Below are positions 21,320 through 33,353 of a DNA stretch of 64,000 nt, piece after piece. The position numbers were made by a program, and so were the translations under genes. Each line of letters starts with the position of its first letter. The stretch's first letter is position 1. Below the pieces are notes generated by a model. It had not been told where the DNA came from, did no database searches, and saw only the letters and a program-made list of their open reading frames with translations. The DNA is from Prorocentrum cordatum (lineage: Eukaryota > Sar > Dinophyceae > Prorocentrales > Prorocentraceae). Where the stretch lies: assembly GCA_963575745.1 (NCBI GenBank), contig CAUYUJ010000655.1, positions 47,033-111,032 on the forward strand, given 5' to 3'.

Positions 21320-21730
21320 GATGACACGTATGCAGTGTAAGCCATGCGTGAGCTATAGTGTGTTAGCGATGTCGTGTGATGGATTGTGTGTGAGCTATGT
21401 TGTGCAAGCTATGTGGTGCACACTATGGTATTTGAGCTACGTGGCATGAGCTATGAAGTGTGAGCTACGCGTTATAAGCTATGTGGTGCAAGCTATGTTG
21501 TGCAGGGTATGTGGTGCAAATTGTATGGACAGCATGATCTATGTCTGCGTGAGCTTTGCGGCGTTCAGCTATGTGGTGTAAGCTATGTTGTGTAAGTTAT
21601 GCGGTGTGAGCTGTGTGGTCTGAGCCATGTTGTGTAAGCAGTGTAGTATGTGATACGTGGTGAAAGCTATGCGGTGCAAGCTGTGCTGTGCAAGTCTTGC
21701 GTTGCGAGCTACGCGGTGCATGCCATGTGG
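21320..21730 (+). repeat. GAGCTATGTGGTGTAA low-complexity array
   Basis: About 30 degenerate units of 11-16 bp with AGCTATGTGGTG or AGCTATGTTGTG. AGCT recurs regularly. Non-coding. Confidence 0.8.
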
Positions 21731-22832
21731 CGCCCACGGGCGGGCACCAGACGAAACTTCGGCGTACCCCCCCAGCGCCCACGAGGCGCACACCAAGGGC
21801 GCCCTCGAGGGCGCGAAGTTATTCGCGCTTCGCGGTTCGGCTCCGATTCCTCCTCATCCTCCTCTTCTCCCCTTGGAGGTGGCGCGAGAGCGCGAAGTTA
21901 TTCGCACTTCGCGCTTCGCGCGGCGCGAAACGCGAAGCTGGGAGCCCACGAGCGCCCACGGGATATCCCGACGTTGTCGTGGTCATGGGCACAAGTTTCC
22001 CACATTGGAGGGGCGGGTGGCAACGACAGCTTCACTTCATGTGTGCAGCTCGAGGCGACGTGGTTTGTCCGCGGCGCAGGTGCTGCGATGCGTCGTTGCA
22101 GCCATGGTGCACATGCCATCGGTCTTGCAAGAAACGTGTCTAGCTTGATTACGGTATAGGTCGTCGGCATTGTTCCCAACCCTTGTTTGGAGTTGAGTAT
22201 TCGTTTTATCTCCTCTGCGCCGCGTGCCCGCTTCGTTCCCCTCCTGAGCCCTCAGCGTTGCTTCAAGGACCCCCCCGTGGTCGAAACTGCTGATATTTGG
22301 GTTGAGCTGCCCGTTTGTTCAGCAACCCGTGGCTTAGACTCAAGCGATCAAGTTTGCGCGGCAGGCGCACATGCATGTTGCTGCTCGCTGGGTCGTTTCC
22401 TGCTGCTGCTGCTGTTGCTACCCGTGTGGCCGCGTTGGCACACGCCTCTCACACACCGTGCGTCCCTCATGGGAACTCAGACTGGGGCCTCACTTAGCGC
22501 GTTCGCATGCGTCCCTGCGGCCTATTCCGGCACGCCCTTCGCGCACTACATGAGCCATGGGGGGGGCCAGTTTCGATTTCGCTGGGCGCGCCCTCGCGCG
22601 TCCCCGTGGGCCATTTCGACGCACCTATCGGGCAGGTCGTGTCTCACACAGATCCCTTTTGGGGGCACCCGCTACGCTATGCAATTTCACCCGACGTAAC
22701 CTAATGCACAAAGTGGCGACGACCCTGATCTCAACAATTTGGACGCTTACAAGTTGTTGCTAGGCCCTGTGCGCGTTCATTCAGAAGTGCACGCGCGCTA
22801 CAACTTATTACCATCACCTGCCGCTTGAATAC
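21731..22832. other. no confident gene; decayed satellite units and one possible exon end
   Basis: Two copies of GCGCGAAGTTATTCGC (about 21815, 21892) form short palindromic motifs. Weak decayed units of the 90-bp satellite (CACGCCTCTCACAC, GCATGCGTCCC) lie at 22437-22640. At about 22720-22828 a plus frame reads DDPDLNNLDAYKLLLGPV and HSEVHARYNLLPSPAA before TGA and may be an exon end. Frames around 21990-22160 are biased in two registers and cannot be assigned. Confidence 0.35.
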
Positions 22833-22939
22833 GTGTTCATCAGAGGGTTGCAAGCAGGACCTCAGCATATAGAAGTCACACAGGCGAGGTGGTCATCAAT
22901 AACGGTTGCAAGAGCGCATCTTGTGGACGGTGAGACAGG

Positions 22940-23060
22940 GGAAGGGGGTGGAGGTTCGAACCAGCACCCCCCTGAAGTGCAACGGGGGGGACGGGGTTCG
23001 AATTGGAACGGGGGGGAGGGGTTCGAACCGGAGAAAGGGGGGCTTTCCCTTGAATTGCAG
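22940..23060 (+). repeat. GGGGTTCGAA short repeats
   Basis: Three units of GGTTCGAA(C/T)(C/T)GG with G-runs (22955, 22996, 23022). They resemble a tRNA T-arm in sequence only; there is no acceptor stem or anticodon arm around them. Confidence 0.6.
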
Positions 23061-23209
23061 GGGAGGTCGAGCCGCCCTCCCCCATGCTTTCCCGTCCCGT
23101 CGGCAACCGACGACGGCGAGCGCCAGCGCATGCGCCGGCGCCGTCGGACAACGACGACGACGATCGAGCTTCAGCCGGATGCTACTATAGGGAGGGCTCA
23201 GCCCTAGTA

Positions 23210-23505
23210 GGATTAAAGTGGATCTGGGTCGAATAATAGTAGGCGTCCATATGAGATGGGTCGAGCCTTATTCGGATTCAGCGATTCGAGGAATCGAATC
23301 GAAGTGGATCGAGCCCGATTAGGATGCAAGAGCATTCGATTCTGTTGTAGTGAGATTGTATTTGATGTGGACCGTGTCCGAGCAGGATGAATTTATGCTA
23401 GATCCAGTTGTACTAGGATTCAGCTAGAGATGGGTCGTGCCCGACATGGACGCCATTGCAATTATATCCAGTTGTAGCAGGATTATATTGTAGGTGGGAC
23501 TCTAT
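23210..23505 (+). repeat. GATCGAGCCCGATTAGGAT degenerate tandem repeat
   Basis: Five or so units of about 55-65 bp carry GTGGATC(G/T)(A/G)G, a GTCGAGCC- or GTCGTGCC-like core and AGGAT. Its base composition is more AT-rich than the flanks. Confidence 0.6.
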
Positions 23506-23639
23506 TAAGGGGAGGGGTGGGGACCCCCCCGGTTCGCCCGCCCCCTCCTTTGGAAAAGGCGGGTGCGCTTCCTCCCTGGTTAGAGAGGCTGCCAGCGTCC
23601 GGGGGGGTGGGGACCCCGGTTCCCCAGGCGATTCAGATT

Positions 23640-23705
23640 CCCAACCATCTTGTGATGTTGGGGATTATTTTTGAAGAGAGCGCCCCGCGTCTCCTTCTCG
23701 ATGGA
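23640..23705 (+). repeat. 5' flank block of composite repeat, copy at 23.6 kb
   Basis: CCCAACCATCTTGTGATG, then TTTGAAGAGAGCGCCCCG, as at 2025 and 17330. Only a trace of the array unit (CGTCTCGTGGCCC, 23720) follows. Confidence 0.65.
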
Positions 23706-23910
23706 AGGTGGACGAGCACGTCTCGTGGCCCTGATCAACTCCATCATGCATGTGCGTGCGCGCGTGAGTCGACCATTGTCCCACCGGTGGATTGCGGAGC
23801 CTCCGTCGGACATGGTCTGTGGAAATCGAGCAGGGTTCTCGTCTTCGGCTTTAGATTTTGCCCATAGCGCCTGAGCGGAGATCCTTCTGGGAGAGCACGC
23901 GATCTCGGTC

Positions 23911-24485
23911 ATGATTGATATGTGGAAATGTTCCGAGACGGCGTTGTTGATGCAGTTGTTCGAAGAAGCACGGCGCGCCGGCTATCCATTCCGATTATTG
24001 CGGCAGTTGGTTTCAAATTATTGCGCGCCGCGGGTCGTGGGAGCCTACGGCAGCGTCAGCACGATGGTGAAGGTCAGGCAGGGAACTTCCAAAGTTGCAC
24101 TCATGCGACAACGTTGACGGCGCTGGCTTTGCGCAGACACGGGGCACATGCGCCACTGTCGCGCCGGGGGCCTTGGTGGATGATGCCACATTGTAGCGGG
24201 TAGGGGCACAGCTGCGACGCGTCAAAAAGCTTGCGTCAAGGAGTTTCATTCGGGAGGCGGGGCAGCTTGGGCCCATCGCGCAGCCGTCGAAATCGGGCCT
24301 TGCACGCTTAAAGCGAGGCGCCCGCACATGCAAAGCAACTGCGCATCAAGCCCAAGAAAGCTATCCGAAATTCGGCGCGCGACATCAACCTCGGAAGGGC
24401 GGCTCGACCTGCGGCGAAGGCGTGCCTGGGCAAGGTGGCGACGAGGGTGCCAAGTGCGAAGCTGTTGCGTCGTGCTGCTGAGGCC
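23911..24485 (+). pseudogene. decayed LINE reverse transcriptase fragment
   Basis: The palm and thumb of a non-LTR reverse transcriptase are spread over three frames. Frame 1 (23911-24116) reads FEEARRAGYPFRLLRQLVS and YCAPRVVGAYGSVSTMVK. A shifted frame continues CTHATTLTALALR. The catalytic Asp pair is in TVAPGALVDDATL (about 24150-24187), directly followed by TAG. Thumb-like KLASRSFIREAGQL, IAQPSKSGLARLKRG and KACLGKVATRVPSAKLLRRA follow up to about 24480. The frameshifts and stop show it is dead. It is a different LINE copy from those at 25.2, 28.8 and 34.8 kb. Confidence 0.55.
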
Positions 24486-24734
24486 AGGGCGCAGGCCTCC
24501 TGTCACCACCCACCAAACCACCCCAACCCAACCCGAAGGCCCAAATTTATCGTCGATTTCCAGTGGGGGGGGGGTCGGGGAACATCGAAAAAACACGTAT
24601 GGAACCCGTACCCCCCCCGACCCGAAATTGGGGTCTTCGGGTTGGGTTGGGGTGGTTTGGTAGGTAGGCCTCCTGGAGATCAGGATCGGCGCCCTCCGCC
24701 GCTGGCGGATCTGCGGCGGCTGGCGCTCATGGCC

Positions 24735-24940
24735 CAGATGATCCTCCTCCTCCTCCTCCTCCTCCTCCTCCTCCTCCTCCTCCTCCTCCTCCTCGCTCCT
24801 CCGCTCTTCCTCGCTTCTCCTCTCTCGCTCCTCGCTCCTCGCTCCTCGCTCTTCCTCCCTCCTCTCCTCCTCCTCCTCCTCCTCCTCCTCCTCCTCCTCC
24901 TCCTCCTCCTCCTCCTCCTCCTCCTCCTCCCCCTCATCAA
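24735..24940 (+). repeat. (TCC)n / (GGA)n microsatellite
   Basis: Two (CTC)n tracts, 24738-24795 and 24865-24930, are separated by CGCTCCTCGCTCCTC-type sequence. Poly-Leu, poly-Glu and poly-Arg frames are artefacts. Confidence 0.95.
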
Positions 24941-25179
24941 CCACAGCGTCAGACCGGCGTCACCCCAACATACTTATACTATATGTGCGTCGCCCCCCCG
25001 GGGGCGATGCGCGCACCGAGGAATCTTCTAGTATATGCGTTGTGGCGGGCGCATTCTGGCCACACCGCTCGGGAAACGATATACTACAAGATGGGTATAC
25101 TATATGTTCGGGTCGGACGCGCGCGTCCAAGGATGACATATAGTACTAGTACGTCTTTGTGCATCCCATCAGACAGCTG
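24941..25179. other. spacer with repeated TATACTATATG words
   Basis: Three AT-rich words, TATACTATATGT (24973, 25098) and GACATATAGTACTAG (25134), lie in otherwise GC-rich DNA. Function unknown. Confidence 0.4.
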
Positions 25180-27190
25180 CCGCAGTCTGCGGCGTCAAGC
25201 CGGGCGGCGCGGGCATCGCGGCGCACTTAGCCCTGCTGGGCGACGGGTTCCTCAATCACACATTTGAGGCCGCTCTGGGGGTCGCGGGCATGCGCGAGCG
25301 CGCCGCGTCGGATCGGCGCTTGGGGCTGGACAGTTTGGAGAGCGCGCGGCGCGTTCTCGCTGCGACGCGGGAGCTGCGGCGCCCGTCCAGGAATGGAGCC
25401 CGGGGCCCGTTGGCCGCTTGCTGGCCCAGTCTGCGCGGGATTGGAGCACGGCCAGCAGCGCGGCGTTCGCCGGCGAGGACGGCAGCAGCTATTCTCTGCT
25501 GACGACGGCGCCCAGGGACATCAAGTGGTTGCTGGCCGACGGCGTTCGACGCCGGCAAGGGCGTCGGACATGCAATCGCATCGCACCCCCGAGCATCTCG
25601 AGGGCAACGCGGCGATCTGGGCGCGGGCCTCGCCGCTGATAGCAGGGCGCGCAGACGGGGCAATTGGGGGGCCAGAGCTGGCGGGCGCGCCCAGGGCGCA
25701 CTGGTCAGGAGACTATGTGATGGTAGCCAAGCGCCGTAGAATGAAGCCGCTGCAGTCGCCGATCTGCCCGCGCCCAGATTGCCGCGCGAAGCAGTTGCGA
25801 TGGGCGCTTGGCCGCGCGATGAATGCGCGCCCATTGTCACTGGAGGGCGAGGCTGCGAAGGGTTCGCCCGAGTGGGGCGTTGAGTTGAGCCAGGTCAGGG
25901 ACCGCCTCAGCGAGTGCACCGCGGTAATCTATGGCTTCGAGAGCTGGGGCCACGCGGGCGCCTGCCTCGGCCTGGCTCGTGCTCCCGCGAGTCTGGCTTC
26001 GCCGTGGAATACGATGTCGACTGTTCTTCTGGCGTGGCCCCGCAAGGCCTTCGCGGGCGGAGCTGGATCGCGAAGTTCCTGGATCGAAATCCGCAGATGC
26101 CGACGGGAGGCGGGCGGTCCATCTCGGGAGGGGGGGGATCCGTGTTTTTGCTTGCTACAGGCCGCCCCCAGGCCCCATCCAGAGGGTCGGCATGGCCGAA
26201 CGCGTCCTGCAGCAGATCCTTCAGGGTCCAGGTTCTGGTATCGATCGTCTGGGGGGCGATCGGGAAGGCCACGCTTGGCGTCCCAGCCATGGGGCCTCAG
26301 GGGGGTCGCAGTGTCGCTTTCCCCTGCAAGCCTCCGCACTGGCAGTTGGGCAATAGTTGGGCCGATTAGTTTGCTCGTTAGGGGGGCTCTAGTCATAGAG
26401 CGGCTGATGCCGCAGTCGAAGATGCCACCGAGAAGCTGGGACAGCACGGGCGCTGCGCGAACTTCCCCGCGCGGGCGCGCGCGCAGATCGCCGCGCCCAG
26501 AGAACAAGCGGATCTCCACATTGAGGCCCGCGATCGCGAATATAGGACGACTGGTCTTGCCAGGGGCCCCGCCTCAACCGGCATCTCGGGTCTCAAGAGC
26601 GCGAGTTTTGGAGCCTGCGCCCTGGTCATTTGGTTTGTCGGCCCAGTCTCGGAATGCTCGCGCCGAAAAGCATCCCGCCAGCGGCTCGGGCAGACATTGC
26701 AATCTCCCCTCGCTTCAGGTTTGCCGTGCCAAAACGGACATCGGCCTTGAACCCTTGTCGCCCGTCCTGATCTTATCAGAGCGGCGCCCGCGGCGGCTTC
26801 GGTGTCTGCGCGCGCGGCCAGATCGGGGCCCAGTGGCCCCGGGGCCCGCGCGCGTGCTTTTCAGGAGGCGATTGCGACGGGGCAGGGCGATGATGGCTTT
26901 GCCGCGCCCGGTCGCCGATCGGTCGCCGAATTGGGCGCAAGGGGCCGCATATGTTCCGTTGCATTCGCTGGGCTCATGGTTCACAGATGCCGGGGCATCT
27001 GAATGGCCCCACGGGCGCCATCGACAATATCCTGGCGGGAAAACGCCCGCAGACTAGCAAATTCTGCTGATTTTGAAGCTTGCGAGGCGGGCCCGAAGGG
27101 TTGCGCCGCAGTTCGCCCCCTCACTCAGAGCGCTGGCGGGCAACTAGCTGGCGCATCTACGACTGGAACCCTGGAACCCCTCCTCCTTCC
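25180..27190 (+). pseudogene. decayed LINE, region up to RT palm
   Basis: Coding-like but frame-shifted sequence. AKQLRWALGRAMNARPLSLE with KGSPEWGVELSQVRDRLSE (about 25790-25910) resembles the helical linker between endonuclease and reverse transcriptase. VGPISLLVRGALVIERLM (about 26355) resembles the RPISL motif. LHIEARDREYRTTGL with SGLKSASFGACALVIWFV (about 26515-26640) resembles RT motif A. GAIDNILAGKRPQTSKF (about 27015) and CAAVRPLTQSAGGQLA (about 27105) resemble sequence around motifs B and C. Several frames must be combined and the best single frame (25264-27057) is not a protein end to end. Similarity is by eye only. The sequence breaks off where the 90-bp array begins. Confidence 0.4.
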
Positions 27191-27219
27191 CCCACCCATG
27201 CCTCTGTCTGCGCGCGCCC

Positions 27220-28366
27220 ATGACGGCGCGCCTTTCGCGGCCCCTTAGGGAGCTCAACCACGGGCCCCAGAGGCAGAATTCGCGCGCTGCCCCCCGCCCA
27301 CCGCGCGCCCACGTCGGCACGCCAACTCACGCGTTCCATGGGCCCGACTTCCACCGAAGGTCCCAGTAGCAGGGCTCGCGCGCGGCTCATGTTTCGCGCG
27401 CTCATAGGGGGCGCCACCGAAGGCCCCAGCGGCAGTGTTCGCATGCGGCTTGTTGCCCACTGCGGGTCCATTTCGGCACACCAGCTCCGCGTTATGTTGC
27501 CCCGTAGGGAGGCCCACCAAAGGGTTCGCATGCGTCCCCCCTCCCACCGCGTGTCATGTCGGCGCATCCCTCACGCGCTTCGCGGCCCTGTCGGGCGCTT
27601 CGCCGAAAAGCCCCAGCGGCTGGTTTCGCGCGCGGCCCCCCGCCAACCGAATGTCGATTTTGGTGCGCCACTCGCAAGTTTCGCGGCCCCATAGCGAGCC
27701 CCTGTGAAAGGCCCAGTGGCAGGGTTCACATGCGGTTCCCCGCCCACAGCATATCAATTTCGGCACGCCCCTCACACGCTTCGTGGCCCAAGAGGTAGCC
27801 CCACCGAAAGCCCCAGTGGCACGGTTCGTTTGCTGCCCCCCACCCACCGCGTGCCAATTTCGGCACACCCCTCGCACGCTTCGTGGCTCCACCAGGAGTT
27901 CACCGATGGCTCAGTGGCAGGGTTCACACGCGGCCCCCAGCTCGCCGCATGTCAGTTTCTGTATCCCCTTCCACAGGAAGCTCCACCGAAGGCCCTCGTG
28001 GCGCGGCAGGGTTCGCGCGCGGTCTCCTGCCCGCCGCGCGTCAATTTCGGCACGCATCTCGCAGGCTTCGCGGCCCAATAGGCAGCTTCACCGAATTCGA
28101 TATTGGGAGGGGCCGCCCGCCAACTGCATGTCCCTGTCGGCACCCCCTCGCGCGCTTCGTGCCCCCGTAGGGGGCTTCGCCAAAGGCCTTAGCGGCAGGG
28201 TTCGCACGCGGCCCCCCCGCCCACGGCATGCCCATTGCGGCGCGCCCCTGAAGACCCCAGGGGGCTCCAACGAAGGCCCCAGTGGCATGGTTCAGACGCG
28301 GCCCCCCGCCAACCCCATGTCAATTTCGGCACGCGCGCACACGCACACACACACACACACAATCAC

Positions 28367-28426
<60 letters not shown>

Positions 28427-28797
28427 TCTTTTTCTTTCCCTCACACACGCGCACACGCATAAGCCTCGCGCGGTTCGTGGCCCCATAGGGAGCTCAACCG
28501 AAGGCCCCAATGGCAGGGCTGACATGCGCCCCCCCGCCCACCGCGCGCCCGCGTTGCACGCCTCGCCCACGACTCGTGGCCCCAGAGGGAGCTCCACCGA
28601 AAGCCCGAGTGGCAGGGTTCACATGCGGCCCCCCGACCACCGCACGTCCATGTCGGCGCATCCCTCGCGCGCTTCGGGGCCCCGTCGGGCGCTTCGCCGA
28701 AAGCCCCAGCAGCAGGGCTCACGCGCGGCCCCCAGCCTACCGCGCGCGCTTCGATGCATTGCACGTTCCGTGGCTCGGTAGGGAGCTCCACCGATGG
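27220..28797 (+). repeat. 80-90 bp tandem array of the satellite family
   Basis: About 18 divergent units with TTCGTGGCCCCATAGGGAG-like cores, CACCGAAGGCCCCAGTGGCA and GGTTCGCATGCGGCCCCC tails. An embedded (CA)n-(TC)n tract lies at 28338-28432. Orientation is the same as the other arrays. The last unit (28768-28800) runs directly into LINE-like coding sequence. Confidence 0.85.
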
Positions 28798-31552
28798 CCC
28801 GGGAGGCAGTCATGCTCCTCTCGCCGCTGAACGCCATGGCGGAGATGAATCGCGCGATGGCCCCCGCTGTCATGGTGGGCGAATGGTTTGCCAAGGGCCT
28901 TTCGGGGGCGGCCACGGCGGTCGCGCGCAACTTGTCCAAGGCCAGGCTCAAGATAGCCACCGAGAAGTCCAGGGCCCTTGCCGGCCACAAGCACCTCGGA
29001 GACCAGTTGCAGCCGCCCCCGGGCAAGGCCACGGGCGCGATCGGAACGCGGCAGCTGCGCAACCTCGGACTTCGACCATGCGAAGGGCGCGCGCAGGGCG
29101 AACGCCATTAGGAGGATGAGGATCGCGCGCAACCAGCTTGGGCGACCTCGGCTGCGCAGGTTCGGTATCCGCCCCGGGCGGGATGCGGCTGCCAGGGTGG
29201 CCTCCACTGGGATGGGCCCAAGCCTGCTCCACGGCATCAACTGCACCGGGCGCAACGACATTGGGCTCAAGCCGACAAGAACCGATCCTCGGGCATGCAT
29301 TCGAGCCCAGGGCCCAGGGCAAGTCACTCACGGCACGCCCGATGCCGGGCGGCTCGGAGACTTTCGGCCCAATCTTCGCGGCCACCCTCGCGCCTTATTT
29401 ACCCTGGCCAGGGCGATGTGGGTTGAGCGGATGCCAGTTCCGCTTGCGCGAGCTTGCCTTCCAATGGGCAGCGGGCGCCGCCGCCGAGTGGGAGAAGATC
29501 AGGGGCCCGCTCGGGGCCGCGATTATGTCGCTGCGAAAGGTAGGTAGGGTACGACCCGCGCGGGCTCTGCAAGATCGTCAGGCCTGATGGCGACGTCATC
29601 ATACGTCACCCTGATATTCCACTGAGGACCATGGAAATCAAGAGCTAGCAGCTGCAGCAGACATCGCCAATGGTGCCCACGCGGACATCGCCAACGGTGC
29701 CTTCATCCAGCACGCCAGGCGAGGCGTCCACAAAGGTAAGGGCAGCACCCATGAGTCGCGGAAGTGTGAGGAGCTCAACAGCGAGGAGCGCGGCTACGCG
29801 CGCTCCTTAGTGGTGCCAGGGCAGTGCCCCAACGACAGACGCCACCACACTTCGCCGAGGCACTCGAAGACCCCGCGCTGCCAGCCCCATCCAGGGCCCC
29901 CCCGCACTCTGCGGCACCGACGCGCATCCTGTCAGGAGAGCTGGCGAAGCTGGACGTTGCCAGTCGAGATCGCGAAGCTCATCCCCTTCGGCAGCAGCGC
30001 CGCCATCGCGACGCTGGTGGAGAGGCTTTCTGCCTCGCGGTCGGCGCATGCGCAGTGGCTCAAGGGAAAGGGCGACGGCGTACCGCTCGCCAACGCGAAG
30101 CCCTTCTCCGACGGGGCCGTCTACGAGGCGGGCCACTCACCGACCATCTCGGCGCGCGCGCTGATCGCGCCGCCAGGAGGAGCGCGGCGCGACCCAGGAC
30201 AGCGGTCAGCGCGCAGGGCCGTGGGCGCGCCGCTCCCAGGTCCCGCGCAGCCCCTCGACGGGGCGGAGTTGCTGGGCTCGCTGGCATTGCTGAAGCGTTC
30301 GCCCCCGCCCATGACGGCAGCCTTCGACGCGCCCTACGTTGCCGAGGGCATGCTGGAGAGGGGCTGCAAGGGCACTGCCAAGGCCACCTCGGCCTGGGGC
30401 TGCCTTTGAAGGCGCGCGCGGCGGGCGCCCGACGACTTCGGAGGGTCGGGCGAAGAGGGGGCCACCGACCAGAAGGTAAAGGGGCATGCCACCAACAAGA
30501 AAGTCGGCGAGGGCACCGTCACGCGGCGGGACCGTCGCGGCAACGTCGAGGCCGACAGGTGCGCGAAGTTCGTGGCGGAAACCTTCAGGGCGCCAGCGGG
30601 GGCCCGCAAGGCTCACGAGCGCAGGGCGCTCACCCTGGACGGCGTCGCCCACTCCCTGAAGGGGCTGCCCCTCAGTGCCACGAAGCACAGCCCGATCAAG
30701 ATCGAGAACGGCGGCTTCTACTCCACGCGCAGCCTGCGCACGGCGCGGCCGGAGCAGAGGTTCACGAAGCTGCTCTCTGATCCGTGCCGCGAGAAAGCCT
30801 TCGCCCCTGACGTCAGCGGGGTCAAGTGGAAACCGGGCGCCACAGCCCCTCCTGCCGCGGCTTCGGCGGCTGCCAAGAGGTTGTAACATGATCAGGGCCA
30901 GGGGCGGCAGTGGGCCGAGGCCGCCGCCTCCTCCGCCGGCGCCAGCTCGTCCGTCAGGACGCCCCCACGAACCCCACGAACAGCCTCTGTCAGGCGACGG
31001 GCCTTGCTCGGGCTTGGGGGTGGGAGGCCGCGAGAAGGGTTGGCAGGCCTCCGAGGCCGCTGGGGCGACTGACCGTCTAGAGCTCCGGCGCCGAGGGCCA
31101 CGCGGACAGTCGCGGCCTGGGGGCGATCAGCGGCTGCAGGATCGGCAAGCGGTGTTGTTGCATGCCAGAGTGCACCGTGGCAAGCACAGGTACGTCGGGG
31201 GGCTTTGCCTGCCTGTGGCGGGGTTCCCCCTGCACTCCCGCACGCACTGGGCCAAGAACACAACGACGGGCTGGATCCGAAGACCAGCAAGCCGCCAGAG
31301 CACCTCGTCGCTCTTCGCTAGCGAGGCGTTTCTTCTCAGCGGTGATGTTCGCGCGTGTCAGGCCCTCTCGGCCACGTTGGCGAGGGCGCGTGCTGGCTGC
31401 GTCTCATCGCGGTCTTGCGGCGGCCCAACATGGGCGCCGCACTTGCGCGGCTCACGTGGAGCTCAGCGCGGCTGCCGCATTGGGCGGCCGTGCTTGGGCT
31501 TTCTCGAGCGGCCGGTGCTTGCAGCGAGTACCGCGCAGGTCATGAAATAAAA
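28797..31552 (+). pseudogene. decayed LINE: RT thumb and RNase H
   Basis: The left part (28797-29300) reads SKARLKIATEKSRALAGH then, after frameshifts, RNLGLRP or DFDHAKGARRANAIRRMRIA, which matches the RT thumb. RNase H follows: FSDGAVYEAGHSP (first Asp, about 30109), PLDGAELLGSLALLKRSPPP (Glu, about 30259), AAFDAPYVAEGML (Asp, about 30327). After a frame change come DQKVKGHATNKKVGEG and RRGNVEADRCAKFV (last Asp, about 30555). KHSPIKIENGGFYSTRSLR is a C-terminal tail whose usual Cys residues are gone. TAA at 30885. The rest to 31552 is degenerate 3' sequence. RNase H residues are intact but split across frames, so the copy is inactive. Confidence 0.6.
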
Positions 31553-31690
31553 GGCCCTGGCGGCAGAGTTCACATGCGGCCCGCCGCCCACCGCATGTCC
31601 ACTACGGCACATTTCTCACACGCGTCGTGGCCACATCCGGAGTTGCGCCGAGGACGATACTCACAGCTGCGTCATTCACAATGTCATGGT
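31553..31690 (+). repeat. single 90-bp satellite unit with 3' flank motif
   Basis: One unit (GTTCACATGCGGCCCGCCGCC to CACACGCGTCGTGGCCAC) is followed by GAGGACGATACTCACAGCTG. The last part matches the sequence just after arrays 1 and 2, so this is a solo array end. Confidence 0.65.
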
Positions 31691-32204
31691 GGGCTCCTTA
31701 ACTAGGACCATGTTTTTGTTGGGGGGGGCCCTTTCCGACGTGTCCATGCAAGCGTCCACGAAACGCGTTTTCCCGAACAGTTGGACTGCGTAACGAACGC
31801 ACTGGCCGAAGTCCAATTCCGAAGCCGCAATGTGATTAGTTTAACAGGTTCATGCCCCCATCATTTGGATCTTTGGCATTGGACGAGGTTTGGTCATGGG
31901 CATGGGATCGGCGGGGACATGGCGAGATCAAAACTCTGAGCGTTGGCAGGTAGATGGCCTGATATTTCGAAGTTGGAATGCAATATGCAGATAGCAGGCG
32001 TGCTGCTGTTGCTATGAAAGTGGCGTGCGGCCCACCGCGCTTGACTTGTCGTGGCTGGTCCCAGGAATTCCTGAGCTTGACATCCCGTCGCGCCGCGCTC
32101 GAGACCCACACTCCACGCCCCCCAAAGTAGGATTTGGCCCCTCCTGCCGTGGAGTCCAGCGCAACCCAGTTTAAGCCTCCTGGGGTGCTTGCTGAGGCTC
32201 ACGG
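31691..32204. other. no gene seen
   Basis: Unique-looking sequence without clear coding bias on either strand. Confidence 0.4.
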
Positions 32205-32900
32205 CGCCCCCCCATGTTTGATCGATTGCTTCCAACAAGATGGCACCAAAACGGCCCGAAAAACTCCAAGAAAACCCCAAGAGGAACCATGATGCGCCCA
32301 AGAGGCCCACAAAAGGCCCCAAACCTTTCACCTTGTGAAGGCTTGACGGCCGGTGCCGCCGACCCTGTCTGCGAGGAGGACAGGAAAAGAGAACAGGTGG
32401 ACGGGGAGGAGGGGGGGGTTCTCGGGTCTTCGGGAGCCTTTGGTGCGTCTCTTGGGAGCCTCCTGAAGGCCTCTTGGGTCTTCTACAGGCCTTTGGGGGA
32501 CCTCTTTGGAAACATGTGGGGGGGCTTCTTGGGAACTCTTGGGGCCTCCTGAGAGGCTCCGGGGCCGAAGGTTCCAAAGCTCCTTTCGAATCCCCTGTGT
32601 GGGCACCTGGCAGTCGTCTTGGGGGCGTCTTGAGCCGTCTTGGAGGCCTTTTGGGCCGTCTCCCTCTTGGGTCGATGCGGGGCTCTCTTGGATGCATCTG
32701 GAGCTATTTCGGGGCGATCGTTGACGCCTGAAGCGTCGGGAAGCCGAAAAGGCGGAAACGCCAATTATGACTTGCACACCCCTTGGGACCTTTTCCGGAG
32801 TGTTCTTGAAGATCTCGTGGAGCGTCTGGGAGGCGTCTTGGACCGTCTGGGGGAGGCCCTCTTTGACCGCCTTGGAGGCCTCTGAGGGCACCGTCTTGGG
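32205..32900 (+). repeat. CTTGGG-type array with A-rich spacer
   Basis: The left half (32235-32320) is in the CCCAAGAGG orientation and the right half (32420-32890) in the CTTGGG orientation. The array therefore changes strand near 32330-32400, where a unique segment lies. The spacer GAAGCCGAAAAGGCGGAAAC (about 32740) is the family spacer. Confidence 0.75.
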
Positions 32901-33035
32901 GTTTGGGGGGCCCTAGGACCCCCTACCTAGGACCCCCTACCCCCTAGGAGGAATGGTACTCTAACCTGGAACCCCCTCCGGCACTCCCCTCCCTGGGACT
33001 TTTCCCAGGACCGCCCCCAGGACCCCCCCCCGCGG
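32900..33035 (+). repeat. CTAGGACCCCCTAC short repeats
   Basis: Four to five degenerate units of CCTAGGACCCCCTAC or CCCAGGACC in a C-rich stretch. Confidence 0.6.
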
Positions 33036-33144
33036 AGGAGAAGGGATCAAAAGAAAGGGGTTCCCTTCGACTGAACTACGACGTTGCTCAATTTCGTTTT
33101 GGCTGGTGCGCTTGAGGAGGAGGGCCAAGGGAAAGGGGAGGAGC

Positions 33145-33227
33145 GGCGACGGCGACGACGACGAGGGGGAGAGGCGACAGCGACGGCGACTACGACGGCG
33201 ACGGCGACAGCGACGACGACGAGGACT

Positions 33228-33283
<56 letters not shown>

Positions 33284-33295
33284 GACGAGGACGAG

Positions 33296-33353
<58 letters not shown>

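Noticed and set aside
22950-23040. tRNA T-arm-like GGTTCGAA motifs
   Set aside because: Repeated motif in G-rich DNA; no acceptor stem, D-arm or anticodon arm could be drawn around any copy.
25264-27057. 597-codon plus frame as one intact gene
   Set aside because: Recognisable LINE motifs are spread over other frames in the same interval; this frame is open largely because of GC content.
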